The notes under the pieces were generated by a model. That model was not told where the DNA came from. It saw only the letters and a program-made list of their open reading frames with translations, and searched no databases. The position numbers and the translations under genes are program-made. From positions 62,001 to 126,000 of the forward strand of contig NZ_BNBI01000002.1 in assembly GCF_014655295.1 (NCBI RefSeq): a DNA stretch of 64,000 bases, in the 5' to 3' direction. Every line of letters starts with the position of its first letter. Positions within the stretch are counted from its first letter, which is position 1. Below, in pieces: positions 58,993 to 64,000 of the stretch. Origin of the DNA: Streptomyces fumanus (GTDB lineage: Bacteria > Actinomycetota > Actinomycetes > Streptomycetales > Streptomycetaceae).

Positions 58993-61326
58993 ATGTCAGC
59001 CTGCGTTCCCACCCGTACCGACTCGGCCCCGGCCGAGCACGTCCACCCGCCCCACAGCCCGCCGCACGGCCGGCGCCCCCGGTTCCGTATCGCGGGCGCC
59101 GATGCCTCGGCCGCCGTCGCGGTCTTCCTGATCGCGCTCCCGCTGTCCCTGGGCATCGCCCTGGCCACCGGCGCCCCGCTCCAGGCCGGCCTCGTCGCCG
59201 CCGCCGTGGGCGGGATCGTCGTCGGGCGGCTCGGCGGCTGCCCGCTCCAGGTCAGCGGACCCGCCGCCGGCCTCACGGTGGTCACCGCCGACCTCATCCA
59301 GCAGTACGGCTGGCGCGCCACCTGCGCCATCACCGTCTTCGCCGGCCTCGCCCAACTCGCCCTGGGCTGCCTGCGGGTGGCGCGCACCGCGCTCGCCGTC
59401 AGCCCCGCCATCGTGCACGGCATGCTGGCCGGCATCGGCGTCACCATCGCCGTCGCCCAGTTGCACATCGTCCTCGGCGGCACCCCGCAGAGCGCCGTCC
59501 CCGACAACCTGCGGGCGCTGCCCGCCCAGTTGGCGGGCCTGCATGTGGCCGATGTGTCGGTCAGCGCGCTGACCCTGACCCTGCTGTTCCTCTGGCCGAA
59601 GCTGCCCGGCCGGGCCGGCGGCGTGCTGCGCAAGGTCCCGGCCGCGCTCGTCGCCGTCGCCGGGGCCACCGCCGTCGCGGCCCTCGCCGGACTCCGCCTG
59701 CCCAAGGTCGACCTGCCGTCCTGGCGCAGCCACGCCCTGGCCGCGCTGCCCGACGGACCGGTGCTCGGCCTGATCGCCGCCGTCCTCACCATCACGCTCG
59801 TCTGCAGCGTGCAGTCGCTGCTCGGCGCGGTCGCCGTGGACAAGCTGGTCGCCGCCCGCCCGGACCTCTCCGGCCGCGTCCAGCGCTCCCACCTCGACCG
59901 CGAACTCCTCGGTCAGGGAGCCGGCAACATCGTCTCCGGCGCCCTCGGCGGCCTGCCCCTCGCGGGCGTCGCCGTGCGCAGCACCGCGAATGTCACAGCG
60001 GGTGCCGTCAGCCGGAACTCCACGATGCTGCACGGCGTTCTCGTAGTGATCGCCACACTGCTGATGGTCCCGGTCCTGGAGCTGATCCCGCTCGCCTCGC
60101 TCGCGGCCCTGGTCATGTCGGTCGGCCTTCGGATGGTGTCCCTGCACCACATCCGCACGGTGACCCGCCACCGTGAGGTGCTGGTGTACGCGGTCACCAC
60201 CTGCGGGGTGGTGGCGTTCGGGGTGCTGGAGGGCGTCGCGCTGGGCATCGCCTTCGCCGTCGGTGTCGCCCTGCACCGCCTGACCCGCACCCGTATCACC
60301 CACGTCGAGACGGAAGGAGTCCACCACGTACGAGTACGAGGCCAGTTGACGTTCCTCGCGGTCCCGCGGCTCAGCCGGGCCCTGCATCTCGTGCCCCATG
60401 GGGTCGACGCCGTCGTGGAGTTGGACGGCTCGTTCATGGACCACGCGGCGTACGAGACGCTCCAGGACTGGCAGAAGACGCACACCGCGCAGGGCGGCTC
60501 CGTCGAGATCACCGGCCGCCGCCCCGGCACACACCTGTCCGAGCCCGCCGACTCGGGCAACTGCCGCTGCCGCCCCTGGACGGCCTGGCGCAACCACCAG
60601 TGCGACCGCCCGCGGTCCACGCCCCCGCCCGGACAGCCCGAGCGGCCCGGCAGGCACAGCGGACGGGACCTGGCCCGCGGCATCAGCACCTTCCAACGCA
60701 ACACCGCGCCCCTGGTGCGCGGCGAGCTGGCCCGGCTGGCCCGCGAGGGTCAGCAACCCTCCCAACTGTTCCTGACCTGCGCCGACTCCCGGCTGGTCAC
60801 CTCGATGATCACCTCCAGTGGTCCCGGCGACCTCTTCGTGGTGCGCAATGTGGGCAACCTCGTCCCGCTGCCCGGCGCGGAGAGCGGCGACGACTCGGTG
60901 GCGGCCGCCATCGAGTACGCCGTGGAGGTGCTCGAGGTGCGGTCCATCACGGTGTGCGGGCACTCCGGGTGCGGCGCGATGCAGGCGCTGCTCAGTTGCG
61001 AACCCGGGGGCGCGCAGACGCCGCTGAAGCGGTGGCTGCGGCACGGGCAGCCGAGCGTGGCGCGGATGACCGAGGACGACGGTTCCTGGGCGCCGCTGGC
61101 CGGGCGCCGGCCCGCCGACGCGGCCGAGCGGCTCTGCCTGACCAACGTGGTCCAGCAGTTGGCGCACCTGCGGGCCCACGAGGCGGTCGACCGCGCCCTG
61201 CGGGAGGGCCGGCTGGAGCTGCACGGCATGTACTTCCACGTGGGCGAGGCCCAGTCGTACCTGCTCACCGAGGCGGCGGGCACGCAGGTCTTCGACCCCG
61301 TACGGGGGGCGGAGCAGCCCGTGTGA
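58993..61326 (+). CDS. SulP anion transporter fused to beta-carbonic anhydrase
   Basis: The protein has 777 residues. Residues about 35-420 are a SulP core ([81 protein letters not shown]). Residues 430-510 are a STAS domain. Residues about 550-775 are a beta-class carbonic anhydrase with zinc ligands in [12 protein letters not shown] (Cys, Asp) and [11 protein letters not shown] (His, Cys). The fusion suggests bicarbonate uptake or export coupled to CO2 interconversion. Start ATG 58993, RBS GGAGGAG. Confidence 0.93.
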   Translation: MSACVPTRTDSAPAEHVHPPHSPPHGRRPRFRIAGADASAAVAVFLIALPLSLGIALATGAPLQAGLVAAAVGGIVVGRLGGCPLQVSGPAAGLTVVTADLIQQYGWRATCAITVFAGLAQLALGCLRVARTALAVSPAIVHGMLAGIGVTIAVAQLHIVLGGTPQSAVPDNLRALPAQLAGLHVADVSVSALTLTLLFLWPKLPGRAGGVLRKVPAALVAVAGATAVAALAGLRLPKVDLPSWRSHALAALPDGPVLGLIAAVLTITLVCSVQSLLGAVAVDKLVAARPDLSGRVQRSHLDRELLGQGAGNIVSGALGGLPLAGVAVRSTANVTAGAVSRNSTMLHGVLVVIATLLMVPVLELIPLASLAALVMSVGLRMVSLHHIRTVTRHREVLVYAVTTCGVVAFGVLEGVALGIAFAVGVALHRLTRTRITHVETEGVHHVRVRGQLTFLAVPRLSRALHLVPHGVDAVVELDGSFMDHAAYETLQDWQKTHTAQGGSVEITGRRPGTHLSEPADSGNCRCRPWTAWRNHQCDRPRSTPPPGQPERPGRHSGRDLARGISTFQRNTAPLVRGELARLAREGQQPSQLFLTCADSRLVTSMITSSGPGDLFVVRNVGNLVPLPGAESGDDSVAAAIEYAVEVLEVRSITVCGHSGCGAMQALLSCEPGGAQTPLKRWLRHGQPSVARMTEDDGSWAPLAGRRPADAAERLCLTNVVQQLAHLRAHEAVDRALREGRLELHGMYFHVGEAQSYLLTEAAGTQVFDPVRGAEQPV

Positions 61327-61328
61327 CC

Positions 61329-61360
61329 GGTGGGTCGGGGCCGGTGGGGCCCGACCCACC
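61329..61360 (+). terminator. Terminator after the SulP-carbonic anhydrase gene
   Basis: GGTGGGTCGGG (61329-61339) and CCCGACCCACC (61350-61360) form a perfect 11-bp stem starting 3 bp after the stop codon. Confidence 0.75.
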
Positions 61361-61485
61361 GGGCCCGGCCTGGGGGGGGCTCGGGCCAGGCAGGCCCGGG
61401 CTGAACTATGACGGTCCGGTGTCCGTGGGTACCGATGAGCCCGGCGGCACCGCGCCGCCGGACCGGGAGCGGCACCGGGCCACCG

Positions 61486-61565
61486 GACCAGGGCCGGGAC
61501 CGGGCCGGGACCGGACTACCGGACCAGGACCGGACCAGGACCGGACCAGACCGGACCAGGACCGA
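61486..61565. repeat. GGACCA/GGACCG short tandem repeats upstream of acs
   Basis: About a dozen GGACC(A/G) units form a degenerate low-complexity tract in the 377-bp gap between the SulP-carbonic anhydrase gene and acs. No gene is visible in the gap. Confidence 0.8.
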
Positions 61566-61601
61566 CCCCCGCCGCCCCGCTCCACCCGCCCGGCCACAGC
61601 G

Positions 61602-61617
61602 AAAGGTCTACACCAAT
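61602..61617. promoter_or_regulatory. DasR-like dre site upstream of acs
   Basis: AAAGGTCTACACCAAT matches 12 of 16 positions of the dre consensus as I remember it (ACTGGTCTAGACCACT), including both GGTCTA and ACCA blocks. It is 87 bp before the acs start. Only an experiment would show binding. Confidence 0.4.
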
Positions 61618-61703
61618 GTGCCGTCGACCCTTGTCATCGCACCGTGCGGTCTGATGAGCTGTGGCCTGGGACACAACGGACAACCCTGGGAAAGGGAGAT
61701 GTC

Positions 61704-63659
<1,956 letters not shown>

Positions 63660-63743
63660 GCAACCCGAGAACCGAGCAGCCCGAGAACCGAACACAGCGC
63701 GAGGACCCAGCACAGCGCGAGGACCGAGCGACGCCCGCACCCA

Positions 63744-63776
63744 GGGGCACCCGGCGCGCACCACGCCGCGTGCCCC
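63744..63776 (+). terminator. Terminator between acs and nhaA
   Basis: GGGGCAC (63744-63750) pairs with GTGCCCC (63770-63776), and an inner CGGCG (63752-63756) pairs with CGCCG (63764-63768). Short repeats (CCGAGAACCGA, CACAGCGCGAGGACC) precede it from 63660. Confidence 0.7.
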
Positions 63777-63917
63777 CGTGCGGGTGCGCCCTCGCCGACG
63801 AGCCTGGTCGCGGCAGGTTGGGTAGGGTAATGAGAGCGTAAGTACGACAACGCGAATGGTGTGCCGGGAAGTCTGGTCGGCAAGTGATCCGTGCTGCCCA
63901 CCCCCGGAGGCCCTTCC

Positions 63918-64000
63918 GTGCCCGCGCCCCGCACCACCGGCAAGCTGTTCGGCCGTCTCTCGCTGCCCGAGCGGACCTATGTCGCCGACGCCCTGCGCAC
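63918..64000 (+). CDS. nhaA: Na+/H+ antiporter NhaA (partial, start only)
   Basis: GTG 63918, with GGAGG 8 nt upstream, begins VPAPRTTGKLFGRLSLPERT and runs off the right edge after about 27 codons. The stretch KLFGRLSLPERTYVADALRT resembles the N-terminus of Streptomyces NhaA, and from memory an nhaA gene follows acs in S. coelicolor. The call rests on only the visible N-terminus plus synteny. A TAGGGTAAT box at 63823-63831 could be the promoter -10. Confidence 0.7.
   Translation, partial: MPAPRTTGKLFGRLSLPERTYVADALR

Noticed and set aside
60600..61703. In-frame upstream extension of acs through the carbonic anhydrase 3' end
   Set aside because: The acs protein begins at GTG 61704 with a proper ribosome site; the extension is out of frame with the SulP fusion and has no similarity to Acs.

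Overview
The window is high-GC actinobacterial chromosome. Gene content points to Streptomyces: tipA, bldG with its partner anti-sigma gene, WhiJ/AbaA-type XRE, ATP-binding and DUF397 genes, a Tad/Flp locus of the helicase/secretion type, a membrane-fused thymidylate kinase and a lysine-tailed topoisomerase I. From memory, the order matches the S. coelicolor core around SCO3408-3434 and SCO3540-3564, so most of the window is conserved core chromosome.

Layout. 1-5.7 kb: cell-wall and phosphate housekeeping (zinc metalloprotease fragment, dacB, ppa, ThrE exporter, DedA protein). 5.9-13.7 kb: an accessory block, all on the minus strand, that I read as a linaridin (RiPP) gene cluster. It has a 60-codon precursor with the linaridin FANxxL leader motif and a PEGVA motif, an HTTM membrane protein, a membrane-anchored partner, an alpha/beta hydrolase, a SAM methyltransferase, a phytoene-desaturase-type flavoprotein, an ABC exporter and an orphan transposase-type HTH protein. 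Two transcription starts in the block share a nearly superimposable promoter element. 13.8-19.2 kb: tipA, a PadR-ABC transporter operon with two operators, a DinB-like protein and an aldehyde dehydrogenase. 19.3-21.4 kb: a three-gene XRE / ATP-binding / DUF397 regulatory set with a shared 28-bp element. 21.6-23.8 kb: a divergent zinc-starvation locus (COG0523 protein, L31, L33 | Zur box | L28, S14). 23.9-29.2 kb: two lipoproteins, a DUF2786 protein, an autoregulated-looking ClpN-domain HTH protein, a family A DNA polymerase and tRNA-Thr(CGU). 29.3-45.6 kb: a tripeptidyl-aminopeptidase-like lipoprotein, holB, MFS-tmk fusion, topA, a methyltransferase, a lipoprotein, hppA, anti-sigma factor and bldG. 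45.7-53.5 kb: a MrfA/YprA-type helicase convergent with the ssd-tadABC-pilin-TadE operon. 54.1-64 kb: HAD phosphatase, Fic-like protein, CooC/MinD-like ATPase, polysaccharide deacetylase, SulP-carbonic anhydrase fusion, acs and the start of nhaA.

The strongest candidate for something not individually described is the linaridin-type cluster. The class is known. The particular precursor, the purine-repeat leader ahead of it, the hairpin behind it and the paired promoter elements deserve attention. All calls come from reading the sequence and from memory of the families; no database search was run.
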